Source: Haliscomenobacter sp040401995 (GTDB lineage: Bacteria > Bacteroidota > Bacteroidia > Chitinophagales > Saprospiraceae). Taken from it: 64,000 bases of DNA. The DNA is taken from contig JBBANM010000017.1 of assembly GCA_040401995.1 (NCBI GenBank), positions 1-64,000 on the forward strand. The letters run 5' to 3'. The notes beneath the pieces were generated by a model. It searched no databases. It was given only the letters and a program-made list of their open reading frames with translations, and was not told the origin of the DNA. How positions within the stretch are numbered: position 1 is the stretch's first letter; each line of letters starts with the position of its first letter. Shown in pieces: positions 1 to 9,380 of the stretch. The position numbers were made by a program, and so were the translations under genes.

Positions 1-51
1 TGGGGTGAATTTTGGCCATTTGCAGCGCGAATAAAAAATCCAAACACACTC
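1..51 (-). repeat. MITE-like palindromic element, family R (copy R1, cut by window start)
   Basis: This is the last 51 bases of an element whose complete copies are 160 bp long (9127, 51077, 54140, 56804). It ends in the terminal inverted repeat and is followed by TAA at 52-54, as expected for the 3-bp flanking duplication seen at other copies. Only one flank is visible. It lies 10 bases beyond the stop codon of the RlmI-like gene. Strand is assigned relative to copies R3-R5. Confidence 0.8.
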
Positions 52-63
52 TAAGCCTATAAA

Positions 64-1242
64 TTATTCTACGTATACCGCCAAGCCCTTTAAATACGAG
101 CCTTCCGGATGAAACAAACTCACCGGATGATCAGGCGGTTGACTCAAATGGTGCATGACCTTTACTTGTCGGCCAGCTTCAATCGCCGCCGCCACAATGG
201 TATCATAAAACAGCTGTTTGTTGACCACTTGCGAGCAGGAAAATGTGAAAAGGATCCCGCCCGGCGCTACTTTTTGCATGGCTAAAGCATTCAAGCGTTT
301 GTAACCCTGTACGGCATTGTGTCTTTTGTCGAGATTTTTGGCAAAAGCTGGCGGGTCAACGATCATCACTTCATATTGACCATCGTGCTCTTGCAGAAAG
401 CGCAATACATCCGAAGTATGCGTTTTTTGCTGTTCCGCAGAAAAACCGTTGAGTACCATATTATTTTCGGTCAGCTCGTTGGCTTTTGCCGATGAATCCA
501 CGGAATCAACAAAGCTTGCACCTGCTTGTAAGGCATAAATGGAAAAACCACCGGAATAAGCATAGGCGTTCAGTACTTTTTTCCCGGCAACATACTCGGC
601 CAGTAATCGCCGATTTTCGCGTTGATCCAAAAAGAAGCCGGTTTTTTGTCCCTTCACCCAATCGATCTCAAAACGATGCCCATATTCTAAAGCTATGCCG
701 GAACTGGCATTGCCTAATAAATAGGTATTTTCCAGCTGTTGGGCAAATTGCTTGGGTAGCGTTTCACTGCTTTTATCGTAAATGGTACTCAACTTTGCGC
801 CATAAGCATTTTTCAAAGCTTCAACAATGGCAGTTAAATCCATATGCATCCCAATGGAGTGACATTGCAGAATGGAGGCATCGCCATAAATATCAATGAT
901 CAGACCTGGTAGACCATCTCCCTCCGCATGGATCAGTCGGTAACAGTTGGTAAGCGGATTGTCAACCAGCCCAAGGCGATCTCGATAGCGCTTAGCCGCC
1001 AATATTTTTTCATTCCAAAAAACTTGATCAATCACTTGATTACCAAAGCTTAATAGTCTTACGCAGATGCTGCCATCTTGGTAATGCCCTTTCCCCAATA
1101 TTTCGCCGCGATTAGAACATACCTCTACCCATTCGCCATCTTTTAGGCTATTGGGCTTCCTGGCTACGCCGCCAGAAAAGACCCAAGGATGGAAGCGTTG
1201 TACCGAGGCTTCGCGTTTATCTTTCAGCACGATTTGTTTCAT
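64..1242 (-). CDS. rlmI: Class I SAM-dependent rRNA methyltransferase, RlmI/RlmK-like
   Basis: This 392-residue protein matches the RlmI (YccW) family, which methylates a cytosine C5 in 23S rRNA in the cytoplasm. An N-terminal PUA-like RNA-binding domain (about residues 1-75) contains the typical HPWVFSGG start. The Rossmann methyltransferase domain has a SAM-binding loop around VLNAYAYSGG (223-232), the VDPPAFAK motif at 295-302, and FSCSQ at 334-338, where the cysteine is expected to be catalytic. Length fits the family (about 390-400). The ATG start gives the PUA domain intact. It is transcribed away from the S9 peptidase gene, with palindromic element S1 in between. The family is clear; the exact rRNA position is inferred only from homology. 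Confidence 0.88.
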   Translation of the reverse strand: MKQIVLKDKREASVQRFHPWVFSGGVARKPNSLKDGEWVEVCSNRGEILGKGHYQDGSICVRLLSFGNQVIDQVFWNEKILAAKRYRDRLGLVDNPLTNCYRLIHAEGDGLPGLIIDIYGDASILQCHSIGMHMDLTAIVEALKNAYGAKLSTIYDKSSETLPKQFAQQLENTYLLGNASSGIALEYGHRFEIDWVKGQKTGFFLDQRENRRLLAEYVAGKKVLNAYAYSGGFSIYALQAGASFVDSVDSSAKANELTENNMVLNGFSAEQQKTHTSDVLRFLQEHDGQYEVMIVDPPAFAKNLDKRHNAVQGYKRLNALAMQKVAPGGILFTFSCSQVVNKQLFYDTIVAAAIEAGRQVKVMHHLSQPPDHPVSLFHPEGSYLKGLAVYVE

Positions 1243-1280
1243 GCCCTGAAATTATATTTTTTCTGTTAAATTAGCCCTAA

Positions 1281-1437
1281 GGAATGGTTAAACAATAAAG
1301 TACCACTTAATCCTTGCTCTTTCACATCCACTCTTCCTATCTTTTTCGTTAAATAGCGCTGCTATTCGCCTCAAAAGATAGTCGATTGGCTGCAAAATAG
1401 CGGCGGATAAAATGGCACTTTATTATTCACCCATTCC
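1281..1437. repeat. MITE-like palindromic element, family S (copy S1)
   Basis: The 157-bp element begins GGAATGG and ends CCATTCC, and its two halves pair along almost the whole length (for example AATAAAGT near the left end with ACTTTATT near the right, and CTATCTTTT with AAAAGATAG). The centre is the hairpin AATAGC-GCT-GCTATT. It is flanked by TAA on both sides (1278-1280 and 1438-1440), a matching 3-bp direct repeat. A second copy, S2, lies at 44880. It fills most of the divergent gap between the rlmI-like gene and the S9 peptidase gene. It encodes no protein. Confidence 0.85.
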
Positions 1438-1451
1438 TAAACATCAAAAAT

Positions 1452-3512
1452 ATGAAACTCATCTTTACAGCCTTGTCATTTTTGCTCCTTTGTTCCTTGG
1501 GCGCTCAAACCCCAAAGAAAAATCCTTCCTTTGAAGAAATTATCTCTTTACGCGGCGCGGGTAATCCTCAGCTATCGCCTGATGGTAAGCATATCGCCTT
1601 TACGGTTCGTACTACCGACTGGAAAACCAACCAGTACGATACCGAAATTTGGTTGTCAAAAGACGGTCGACCTGCTTTTCCCTTGACACGTACCAAAGAC
1701 GGCAGCAGCAGCAATCCTTCCTGGTCGCCCGACGGGCAATGGCTGGCTTTTTTGGCAAAAAGGGGTGAAAAAACGCAAATCCACGTAATTCGCCTGGATG
1801 GCGGCGAAGCATTTGCTGCCACCAACGCCGATGAAGGTGTGCAAGCCTTTCAATGGTCGCCGGATGGTAAACGTTTTGCTTTTTTAGCTTCTCCTAAAGA
1901 CGGTAAGTCCGATAAAAGCCGGGTTGATCGTTACGGCAGCTTTGAAGTAGATGATGCCGAGTACAAACAATCTTGGCTGTATGTGGTTGATTTTGATCCC
2001 AATATGCAAGGAGTGGAGGAGCTGCCCTGTTATTCGGAAAAAGATACCACAGTCCAGAAATGGCCATGCATCAAATGGCCTGCGCCCAAAGCACTGATCG
2101 ACAGTGTCGATTACACCATCACCAACTTTTTGTGGTCGCCTGATGGGAGTAAAATCGTCTTTGGTTACCAGCCCGATCCACTGATCAACTCTTCGGTAGA
2201 TTCAGATATCTCGTTGTTGGATGTAAAAACAAAAAAAGTAACCTCTTTGGTTAAAAATCCTAGTTCTGACGGCTTAGCCGCTTGGTCGCCTGATGGGCAA
2301 TACGTCTTGTATTCTACCAATGGCGCGAATCGCACCTCCAATTTTTATACCAATGATTTTTGGTTCAAAATTGCCATCAGCTCGGGAGTGTCAACGCCAC
2401 TGGCGACTGGTTTTGATGAAGAATTTGGCGATGTGAATTGGACCGAAACCGGCATTTATGCTACAGCCTACCAAAAAACTGTTCGACAAGTGTTCAAAAT
2501 AGATCCCAATACCGGACAAGTGAAAGTGTTTGGAGCAAATCCGACGCAGATTTCTAGTCTTTCTTTTTCCAAGCAAGGTACTAAAATGGCCTTCTTGGGC
2601 ACTGGACCAGAAACACTTAGCGATGTTTATGTAACGGAAACAGCAGCTTTTCAACCTACCGCTATTTCCAATTTTAATGCTCAAATTGCGGCTTGGAAAT
2701 TGGGCAAAAGCGAAGTCATTTCCTGGAAAAGTAAAGATGGCGCCATTATCGAAGGCGTGTTGCACAAACCAGCTGATTACGATCCTAATAAAAAATATCC
2801 GTTGCTAGTGGTCATTCATGGCGGGCCAACGGGAATCGACTATCCCGCGCCAGTGCCTGGTAGCGTGTATCCAATTCTACAGTGGCTCAATAAAGGCGCT
2901 TTAGTCTTGCGCCCCAATTATCGCGGATCGGCCGGTTATGGCGAAAAATTTCGCTCGCTCAATGTCGAAAACCTAGGCATAGGCGATGCTTGGGATGTGC
3001 ATTCTGGGGTCGATTTTTTGAAAAACAAAGGCATGATTGATACTACTCGAATGGCAGCGATGGGCTGGAGTCAGGGTGGGTATATTTCGGCATTTTTGAC
3101 CACCACCACCAACCGGTTCAAAGCAATTTCTGTTGGCGCGGGGATTTCCAATTGGGTGACCTATTATGTAAGTACCGATATTCATCCTTTTACCCGCCAA
3201 TATTTGAAAGGAACACCGTGGGATCGGGAGGCGATTTACAAAAAAACTTCGCCGATGACTTACATCAACGGCGCCAAAACGCCCACTTTGATTCAGCATG
3301 GCGAATTTGATCGCCGCGTGCCCATTGCTGATGCCTATGAATTGCTGCAAGGATTGCAAGACAAAGGCGTACCAGCTAAATTGATCGTTTACAAAGGGTT
3401 TGGTCATGGCATTACCAAACCCAAAGAGCGTCTAGCCGCCACTTGGCACAATTGGCAGTGGTTCAACAAATACATCTGGGGCGAAAACGTTGAAATTCCG
3501 GTAGAGCATTAA
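1452..3512 (+). CDS. Secreted S9 family peptidase (prolyl oligopeptidase/acylaminoacyl peptidase type)
   Basis: The 686-residue protein starts with a signal peptide (about residues 1-18, ending LGAQ). The first two thirds hold PD40/WD40-like beta-propeller blades, seen as repeated LSPDGKHIAF, WSPDGQWLAF and WSPDGKRFAF motifs. The C-terminal third is an alpha/beta hydrolase domain with the nucleophile in GWSQGG (Ser540), an acid at Asp620 (GEFDRRVP) and a base at His652 (GFGHG), in the correct order for clan SC peptidases. The HGGPTG oxyanion motif is near residue 457. It is predicted to cleave short peptides in the periplasm or outside the cell. The stop is 25 bases before the amylase-family gene, so the two are probably co-transcribed. 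Substrate preference (dipeptidyl versus acyl-aminoacyl) cannot be told from the sequence. Confidence 0.9.
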   Translation: MKLIFTALSFLLLCSLGAQTPKKNPSFEEIISLRGAGNPQLSPDGKHIAFTVRTTDWKTNQYDTEIWLSKDGRPAFPLTRTKDGSSSNPSWSPDGQWLAFLAKRGEKTQIHVIRLDGGEAFAATNADEGVQAFQWSPDGKRFAFLASPKDGKSDKSRVDRYGSFEVDDAEYKQSWLYVVDFDPNMQGVEELPCYSEKDTTVQKWPCIKWPAPKALIDSVDYTITNFLWSPDGSKIVFGYQPDPLINSSVDSDISLLDVKTKKVTSLVKNPSSDGLAAWSPDGQYVLYSTNGANRTSNFYTNDFWFKIAISSGVSTPLATGFDEEFGDVNWTETGIYATAYQKTVRQVFKIDPNTGQVKVFGANPTQISSLSFSKQGTKMAFLGTGPETLSDVYVTETAAFQPTAISNFNAQIAAWKLGKSEVISWKSKDGAIIEGVLHKPADYDPNKKYPLLVVIHGGPTGIDYPAPVPGSVYPILQWLNKGALVLRPNYRGSAGYGEKFRSLNVENLGIGDAWDVHSGVDFLKNKGMIDTTRMAAMGWSQGGYISAFLTTTTNRFKAISVGAGISNWVTYYVSTDIHPFTRQYLKGTPWDREAIYKKTSPMTYINGAKTPTLIQHGEFDRRVPIADAYELLQGLQDKGVPAKLIVYKGFGHGITKPKERLAATWHNWQWFNKYIWGENVEIPVEH

Positions 3513-3537
3513 TACACTCATTCCCAAAATTAAAATC

Positions 3538-6372
3538 ATGTTCCTTAAACAACTCCGCCTGTTATTTATGCTGCTGCTCGCAGCAGCGAATCACGATTTG
3601 TCTGCACAAATCGTTTGGACTGATCCGTATTTTCCTAAACCTGGCGAACCGGTGACGATTTTTTACAATGCCAGTCAAGGAACCGGAGGGTTGAAAGATT
3701 GTGGGTGCAGCGTTTACATTCATACTGGCGTCATCACCAGTCAAAGTCTTTCCTCCTCTGATTGGAAAAATGTGGCCACCACCTGGGGTATCGCCAATGC
3801 GAGCTGGGAAATGAAACCAGTAGCGGGTCAACCCAATGTCTATAGTTACAAATTCGCGCCCAGCATTCGTGCCTATTACGGCACATCTGCCGGTTTAGAA
3901 ATCCGACAATTGGCTATGGTATTTCGCAATGCCAACGGGTCAAAAGAGGGAAAAGATGTGGGCGGCAAAGACATTTTTGTCAATGTCTACAACCAAACGG
4001 GCTTGTTGACCGCCCTGTTGAGCCCATCTAGCCAAAGTTTGTTGGTAGATGCTGGCGCTAACATTCCAGTACGCGGAGTTGCCTCCGAATCGGCCAATTT
4101 GAGTGTGCAGGAAAATGGACAGGTTTTGTACTCGACAGCTGGTACGCTATTAGAGTACACTTTGAAAGCAGCTTCATCAGGTACCCATAAGATCAATTTT
4201 ATTACGGCTGCCGCCTCAAAAAATGATACCCTTTCCTTTTCTTACACGGTACGAAGTACGAAACCGCCGTTGGATCCGCCGGCCGGAACCATTGCGGGGA
4301 TTAGCTATTTGCCTGATAATCGAGTGCGTTTGGCCTTGTATGCACCTGGAAAAAGTGGTGTGTACGTAGTTGGCGATTTCAACAATTGGACGATCTCGGA
4401 TGCTTACCTGATGAACCGCAGTATAGATGGTACTACACATTGGTTGGAAACCAGTGCCCTGACTCCTGGCCAAACCTATTTGTTTCAATATCAATTGGAC
4501 AATGGGGTACGTATTGGCGATCCTTATAGCACTTTGGTGTTGGATCCAAACAATGATCAATTTATCCCCAATGTTACTTTTCCCAATTTGCCTACTTATC
4601 CTACTGGAAAAACAACGGGCATTGTTACGGTGATACAACCTGGAAAGCCCGCATTTCCTTGGAAAAACACCAATTTTGTCAAGCCACTTAAGGAGCGTTT
4701 GCAAATTTATGAGTTGCTGTTACGCGATTTCGTAGCTCGCCATGATTATCTGACTTTGCTGGATACCCTTGATTATTTACAACGCCTAGGGATCAACGCC
4801 ATTGAATTGATGCCCATCCAAGAGTTTGAAGGCAATAATTCCTGGGGATACAATCCTTCTTATCACATGGCGCTGGACAAATACTATGGTACCCCCGAGC
4901 ATTTTAAAACCTTTGTGGATGCTTGTCATAGTAGGGGTATCGCTGTAATCTTAGACGTGGTGTTCAACCATGCTTTTGGACAAAGCCCTTTGGCGCAAAT
5001 GTACTGGGATCAAAACCTGCAGCGCCCTTCGGCTGATAATCCCTGGCTGAACCCTTCGCCCACCCATGATTTCAATGTAGGCAATGATTTTAACCATGAA
5101 AGCGCAGCTACCAAGACTTTCGTCAAACAGGTGCTCAATTATTGGCAAAAAGAATTTAAAGTTGACGGTTTTCGCTTTGATTTATCCAAAGGTTTTACGC
5201 AAAAAGTAACAATCGGCAATGTATCGGCTTGGGGACAATACGATGCCTCGCGCATTGCCATTTTGCGAGGATATGCCGATGCCATTTGGTCGGTGGATCC
5301 ACAAGCGTATGTCATTTTGGAACACTTTGCTGATAATACCGAGGAATTGGAATTGGCGCGTCAAGGGATGATGTTGTGGAGCAATCTCAATTTTCAGTTT
5401 AACGAAGGTACGTTAGGTAATTCCCATGATTGGGGTGGCTTGAACTATTCTTATCGCGGTATGACCAATCCCAGTGCGGTGGTTTATATGGAAAGCCATG
5501 ATGAAGAACGGATTATGTACAAAAACCTCCAATCAGGCAGCCGCAATGGCGCCTACAATGTCAAGGATTTGAATACGGCGCTACAACGCACAGAGATGGC
5601 CAATTTTATTTATTATGCCGTACCTGGCCCTAAAATGCACTGGCAATTTGGAGAATTAGGGTATGATTACTCCATCAATACCTGCGAAAATCTAACTGTA
5701 TCGAACAATTGTCGCTTGTCGACCAAACCGATTCGCTGGGACTACCCCCAACAGTTTGGCCGAAAAAAGGTATACGATGTGATTCGCGCTATGGCGTTTT
5801 TACGGCGCACTTACCCGGTTTTTCATACCAACAGCTTTACAACAACCCTAAGTGGATCTTCTTTTAAAAATGTAGCCCTTACCGATGATAAAATGAAGGT
5901 TTTAGCTTTGGCGAATTCGTCCCTAGCTGCGCAAACGGAAACGATTACCTTTCCAAGTGGTGGTTGGTGGTATGATTATTTCCAACGCGATAGTTTTTTT
6001 CTGTCCAGTACCAATCGAGCAATTGCGTTGCAACCTGGAGAATATCGCTTGTACAGTACTACCAAGTTGCGCACGGTTCCTGCGGGCGTGATCACCTCCA
6101 TCTCCAATTTTGTAGTAGCGGAATATGCGGTAAAAGTATCACCAAATCCGACATCAGGTCCGGTGCAGGTCCGATATACGCTGCCTAATGCGGGATATGT
6201 GAAAATAGCTATTACCAATGCATTAGGTCAGATTGTACATACGCTTGTCCAGGAGCGGCAGCTCGCAGGCGAGCAAGTACACGAGTGGAATCCGCCAAGT
6301 ATCCCCGGAATGTATTGGATCAACCTGCAATTTGAAAACGGGGTGGTTTCAAAACCGGTAGTGATACATTAA
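3538..6372 (+). CDS. Secreted alpha-amylase family glycoside hydrolase (GH13) with T9SS sorting domain
   Basis: The 944-residue protein has a signal peptide, then a beta-sandwich region (about 20-235), a CBM48/isoamylase-like N domain (GVYVVGDFNNW, about 275-345), the GH13 (beta/alpha)8 barrel (about 370-760) and a C-terminal Por secretion domain (last ~80 residues, beginning VSPNPTSG). The catalytic set is intact: nucleophile Asp548 in GFRFDLSKG, acid/base Glu595 in ILEHFAD and transition-state Asp655 in MESHDEE. The barrel also carries the family motif DVVFNHAFG. It should act on alpha-glucans at the cell surface after export by the type IX system. The architecture resembles glycogen-debranching or branching-type GH13 more than simple alpha-amylase. 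It follows the S9 peptidase gene at 25 bases and ends at a strong terminator. Confidence 0.9.
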   Translation: MFLKQLRLLFMLLLAAANHDLSAQIVWTDPYFPKPGEPVTIFYNASQGTGGLKDCGCSVYIHTGVITSQSLSSSDWKNVATTWGIANASWEMKPVAGQPNVYSYKFAPSIRAYYGTSAGLEIRQLAMVFRNANGSKEGKDVGGKDIFVNVYNQTGLLTALLSPSSQSLLVDAGANIPVRGVASESANLSVQENGQVLYSTAGTLLEYTLKAASSGTHKINFITAAASKNDTLSFSYTVRSTKPPLDPPAGTIAGISYLPDNRVRLALYAPGKSGVYVVGDFNNWTISDAYLMNRSIDGTTHWLETSALTPGQTYLFQYQLDNGVRIGDPYSTLVLDPNNDQFIPNVTFPNLPTYPTGKTTGIVTVIQPGKPAFPWKNTNFVKPLKERLQIYELLLRDFVARHDYLTLLDTLDYLQRLGINAIELMPIQEFEGNNSWGYNPSYHMALDKYYGTPEHFKTFVDACHSRGIAVILDVVFNHAFGQSPLAQMYWDQNLQRPSADNPWLNPSPTHDFNVGNDFNHESAATKTFVKQVLNYWQKEFKVDGFRFDLSKGFTQKVTIGNVSAWGQYDASRIAILRGYADAIWSVDPQAYVILEHFADNTEELELARQGMMLWSNLNFQFNEGTLGNSHDWGGLNYSYRGMTNPSAVVYMESHDEERIMYKNLQSGSRNGAYNVKDLNTALQRTEMANFIYYAVPGPKMHWQFGELGYDYSINTCENLTVSNNCRLSTKPIRWDYPQQFGRKKVYDVIRAMAFLRRTYPVFHTNSFTTTLSGSSFKNVALTDDKMKVLALANSSLAAQTETITFPSGGWWYDYFQRDSFFLSSTNRAIALQPGEYRLYSTTKLRTVPAGVITSISNFVVAEYAVKVSPNPTSGPVQVRYTLPNAGYVKIAITNALGQIVHTLVQERQLAGEQVHEWNPPSIPGMYWINLQFENGVVSKPVVIH

Positions 6373-6384
6373 GAAATGTTACAA

Positions 6385-6425
6385 AAAAAGTGGTTGCCAG
6401 ATCTAAACTCTGACAACCACTTTTT
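6385..6425. terminator. Bidirectional intrinsic terminator
   Basis: AAAAAGTGGTTG pairs with CAACCACTTTTT, with an inner CAGA/TCTG stem and a short loop. A-run before and T-run after make it work on both strands. It separates the convergent GH13 and acyl-CoA dehydrogenase genes. Confidence 0.88.
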
Positions 6426-6443
6426 ATTGATTTTGAACACCAA

Positions 6444-7610
6444 TTACTTTTTGTGTTTGGCATTTTTATTCAGCAACTCGCGTGAGATGACCAATTTTTG
6501 AATCTCAGTAGTTCCTTCGCCAATGGTGCACAATTTGGCATCGCGGTAGAATTTCTCCACCGGAAAATCCTTCATGTACCCATATCCGCCATGGATTTGA
6601 ATGGCTTCGGTAGCTACTTCAACTGAAGTTTCTGAAGCAAAATATTTGGCCATTGCCGATATCTTGGTCACTTTTTCATTCTCATTTTTCAGATCAGCCG
6701 CTTTGCGCACCAATAGCTCGGAAGCCTCAATCTTGGTTGCCATTTCTGCCAACTTGAAAGCGATGGCTTGAAAACTGGAGATGGGTTGACCAAATTGTTG
6801 GCGTTGTTGAGCATAATCCAACGATGCTTCATAAGCGCCTTTGGCAATACCCAATGACAAAGCGGCAATTGAAATTCTACCACCATCCAATATTTTCATG
6901 GATTGGATAAAACCTTCTCCTTCTTCGCCAAGCATTTGGCTTTTGTGTATACGGCAATTATCGAAGATCATTTCTGCCGTTTCGGAAGCACGCATGCCCA
7001 GTTTGTTCTCTTTTTTCCCGGCCAAAAAACCCGGAGTTCCGCGCTCAATGACAAAAGCGGTCATTCCGCGACTGTCCAAAAGCTCACCAGTACGGGCAAT
7101 AAGCACTGCTACATGGCCAGAGGCGCCGTGGGTTATGAAGTTTTTTGCCCCATTTATGACATAATAATCGCCATCGCGTTCGGCTACACATTGCATTCTT
7201 CCGGCGTCGCTGCCCGTATTCGGTTCGGTAAGTCCCCAAGCGCCAATCCACTCGCCGGTAGCTAGTTTGCTAAGGTAGCGGTGTTTTTGTTCTTCGTCGC
7301 CAAACATCAGGATATGATTGGTGCACAATGAATTGTGGGCTGCGACTGATAAACCAATGGAACCGCAGACTTTAGCGATTTCTTCAATGACAGTTACATA
7401 TTCTTGATAGCCCAAGCCCGCGCCACCATAAATTTCGGGTACCAAAACGCCCATAAATCCATATTCGCCCATACGGTGGAACAAGTCGGCTGGGAAGTGA
7501 GAAACCTCATCCCATTCCATAACATGCGGACGGATGTAGGTTTCGGCAAAATCCCGAGCACTTTCTTTAATTAGTTGTAAGTTTTCAAGCAACAATGCTG
7601 CACTACTCAT
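6444..7610 (-). CDS. Acyl-CoA dehydrogenase
   Basis: The 388-residue flavoprotein oxidises acyl-CoA to trans-2-enoyl-CoA in fatty-acid or branched-chain amino-acid breakdown. Family marks are the FAD-binding loop (GLTEPNTGSDAG), the ACADs signature LGMRASETAEMIFDNCRI, and the C-terminal GGYGYMKDFPVEKFYRDAK followed by GEGTTEIQ, where the Glu in GEGT is the expected catalytic base of short-chain type enzymes. I chose the ATG at 7610 because homologues begin near this point (MSSAALLLEN) and the longer reading from 7700 adds 30 residues of no family character. It stands alone, convergent with the GH13 gene. Chain-length preference is not determinable. Confidence 0.92.
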   Translation of the reverse strand: MSSAALLLENLQLIKESARDFAETYIRPHVMEWDEVSHFPADLFHRMGEYGFMGVLVPEIYGGAGLGYQEYVTVIEEIAKVCGSIGLSVAAHNSLCTNHILMFGDEEQKHRYLSKLATGEWIGAWGLTEPNTGSDAGRMQCVAERDGDYYVINGAKNFITHGASGHVAVLIARTGELLDSRGMTAFVIERGTPGFLAGKKENKLGMRASETAEMIFDNCRIHKSQMLGEEGEGFIQSMKILDGGRISIAALSLGIAKGAYEASLDYAQQRQQFGQPISSFQAIAFKLAEMATKIEASELLVRKAADLKNENEKVTKISAMAKYFASETSVEVATEAIQIHGGYGYMKDFPVEKFYRDAKLCTIGEGTTEIQKLVISRELLNKNAKHKK

Positions 7611-7824
7611 ATAGTAATTTTTTAAACTCAGCGGGTGATAACTACAAGCATATTCAGACATTTTGCTGAAATAAGCTTCGTACTCATTAAAATAAAACAT
7701 TTGTGCAAATGTTCAAAAAGGTAACGTTAATCCTTGGTGTATACGTGTAGAATTGCGGAAAGATGCCGGTTTTTAAATCAGAATTCGCTGGTAATCAGAC
7801 AATAAAATTACAACGGCTTCAACC

Positions 7825-8973
7825 TTATTTTTGGTAAGAACTGGTGGCTGAAGTTTGTACTTCAGGAAAGCCAAAAGCGGCACGCATCTTTTTATAAATG
7901 GCAGTATTTTCAAAAATCCCGGCAAAGTGTTGCGCCATCGGACCAAATGCAAAAACGGGAACCATGGTTGCGGTATGGTTGATGGTGGTAAAAGCACATT
8001 CTAGGCGGTTCATTTTGGAACCTTCAATCACTGATAAGCCGCCAGTTTCATGGTCGGCAGTGACAATAACCAGCGTATTGCCGTGGCTACGGGCAAAGGC
8101 CAGCGCTTCACCTACCGCTTTATCAAAATCCAAGGTTTCTCTTACACTTAATTTGGCGTCGTTGGCATGGCAAGCCCAATCGATCTGCGATCCTTCTACC
8201 ATAAGGAAAAAGCCTTTATCGCTGCGTTTTTCCAAAAAATTGAGCGCTTTACGGGTTGCCAAGGGCAGATAATCCCTACCAGCGGTAACGGTTAAAGGCT
8301 GTTTGTCGGCAGTAAAGAAAATGAGCGGTTTTGCAGGATCAAATTTAGCCGTATTAATGTCTTCCTGTGAATAATCGGAAATGCGATAACCTTTTTGAGT
8401 AAGCTCTTTGGTAATGTCGCGGTTATCATATTCCCGGCGGTCAAAATATTTTTTACCACCGCCAATCAATAGATCTACGTTGCTTTCAGCCATGTCAGAG
8501 GCAATTTCCTCATAGTATTCCCGAGATTTGGCATGAGCCGCAAAAGCAGCGGGGGTGGCATGGACAATAGTAGAGGTAGCTATCAAACCAGCCGCCAATC
8601 CAAATTCCTTGGCTTCTTCCAAAATGGTTCTAACGGGTAAGGAATCTTTGTTAAGCCCGATCGCATTGTTGTAAGTTTTGATACCGCTAGCAAAAGCAGT
8701 AGCTCCAGCGGCAGAGTCGGTTACCAAATCATCACTGGAGTAGGTTTTATGAAAACCAATAAATGGCATGGTTTCCAGGTTGAGGTGGTTGTTGTTGCTG
8801 TACAAAGCAGCGGTAATTTGGGACAATCCCATCCCATCGCCGATCAATAAAATGATGTTCTTGGGGCGTTCGGCCATAGGGGCGTCTGGCAATGCTACCG
8901 GTTTACTTGCGGAACATCCTTCCAACAGTATTATTGCAACGCTACATATAAAAAAAGAAGTTAAAACCTTCAT
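7825..8973 (-). CDS. phoA: Alkaline phosphatase, lipoprotein
   Basis: The 382-residue protein has a lipoprotein signal peptide with lipobox LEGC (Cys20), so it is probably anchored to the outer or inner membrane. The alkaline phosphatase fold is shown by ILLIGDGMG (metal ligand Asp46), the nucleophile serine in TDSAAGATA (Ser87), GGGKKYFDRR, MVEGSQIDWACHAND and TADHETGG, which together supply the three metal sites. It releases inorganic phosphate from phosphomonoesters. Length is somewhat shorter than E. coli PhoA but usual for Bacteroidota enzymes. Element R2 lies upstream of its start. No Pho box was recognisable by eye. The symbol denotes the family. Confidence 0.9.
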   Translation of the reverse strand: MKVLTSFFICSVAIILLEGCSASKPVALPDAPMAERPKNIILLIGDGMGLSQITAALYSNNNHLNLETMPFIGFHKTYSSDDLVTDSAAGATAFASGIKTYNNAIGLNKDSLPVRTILEEAKEFGLAAGLIATSTIVHATPAAFAAHAKSREYYEEIASDMAESNVDLLIGGGKKYFDRREYDNRDITKELTQKGYRISDYSQEDINTAKFDPAKPLIFFTADKQPLTVTAGRDYLPLATRKALNFLEKRSDKGFFLMVEGSQIDWACHANDAKLSVRETLDFDKAVGEALAFARSHGNTLVIVTADHETGGLSVIEGSKMNRLECAFTTINHTATMVPVFAFGPMAQHFAGIFENTAIYKKMRAAFGFPEVQTSATSSYQK

Positions 8974-9126
8974 TTGCTGCTTTTTTCTGCTAATCCAGCC
9001 GATAAAATTAATTAAACTTTTTTGAAAGAATAGGGTAGTGGCGGGGTAAAAATAAGGAAAGTATTCAAGTTGCAGTAATTTGTCGAAAAAACCTTAAATT
9101 ATAACATTATTCTGAAATAAAGGTTA

Positions 9127-9286
9127 GAGTGTATTTGGATTTTTAGTTCGCAAGCGAAAATGAGTCAAAATTTGCACCAACGAGGCGCGAAAAACGGAGT
9201 GTAGCAGCGCTACATGAGTATTTTCGCAACGAAGTTGGGGTGAATTTTGGCCATTTGCAGCGCGAATAAAAAATCCAAACACACTC
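9127..9286 (-). repeat. MITE-like palindromic element, family R (copy R2)
   Basis: A 160-bp element in the 407-base gap between the divergent alkaline phosphatase and CotH-like genes. Terminal repeats are GAGTGTATTTGGATTTTT and its partner AAAAATCCAAACACACTC; the arms pair imperfectly to the centre GTAGC-AGC-GCTAC at 9201-9213. TTA precedes (9124-9126) and TTA follows (9287-9289), a matching 3-bp direct repeat. It is inverted relative to R3-R5. The rest of the gap (9026-9123 and 9290-9380) is AT-rich with no gene seen. Confidence 0.9.
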
Positions 9287-9380
9287 TTACTATCAAAAGT
9301 GTTGATTTGTTTTGATGGAACCTTCCAACCAATGAATCGTGTTGAACGCTAATGCTAATCAAATACTAAAAACACCTAAA

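Noticed and set aside
486..899. 137-codon plus-strand frame opposite the RlmI-like gene
   Set aside because: Shadow of a well-supported methyltransferase gene; its translation has no recognisable features.
9127..9286. Considered as a classical insertion sequence with a transposase
   Set aside because: At 160 bp there is no coding capacity, and no transposase is present anywhere in the window; only a non-autonomous element is supported.
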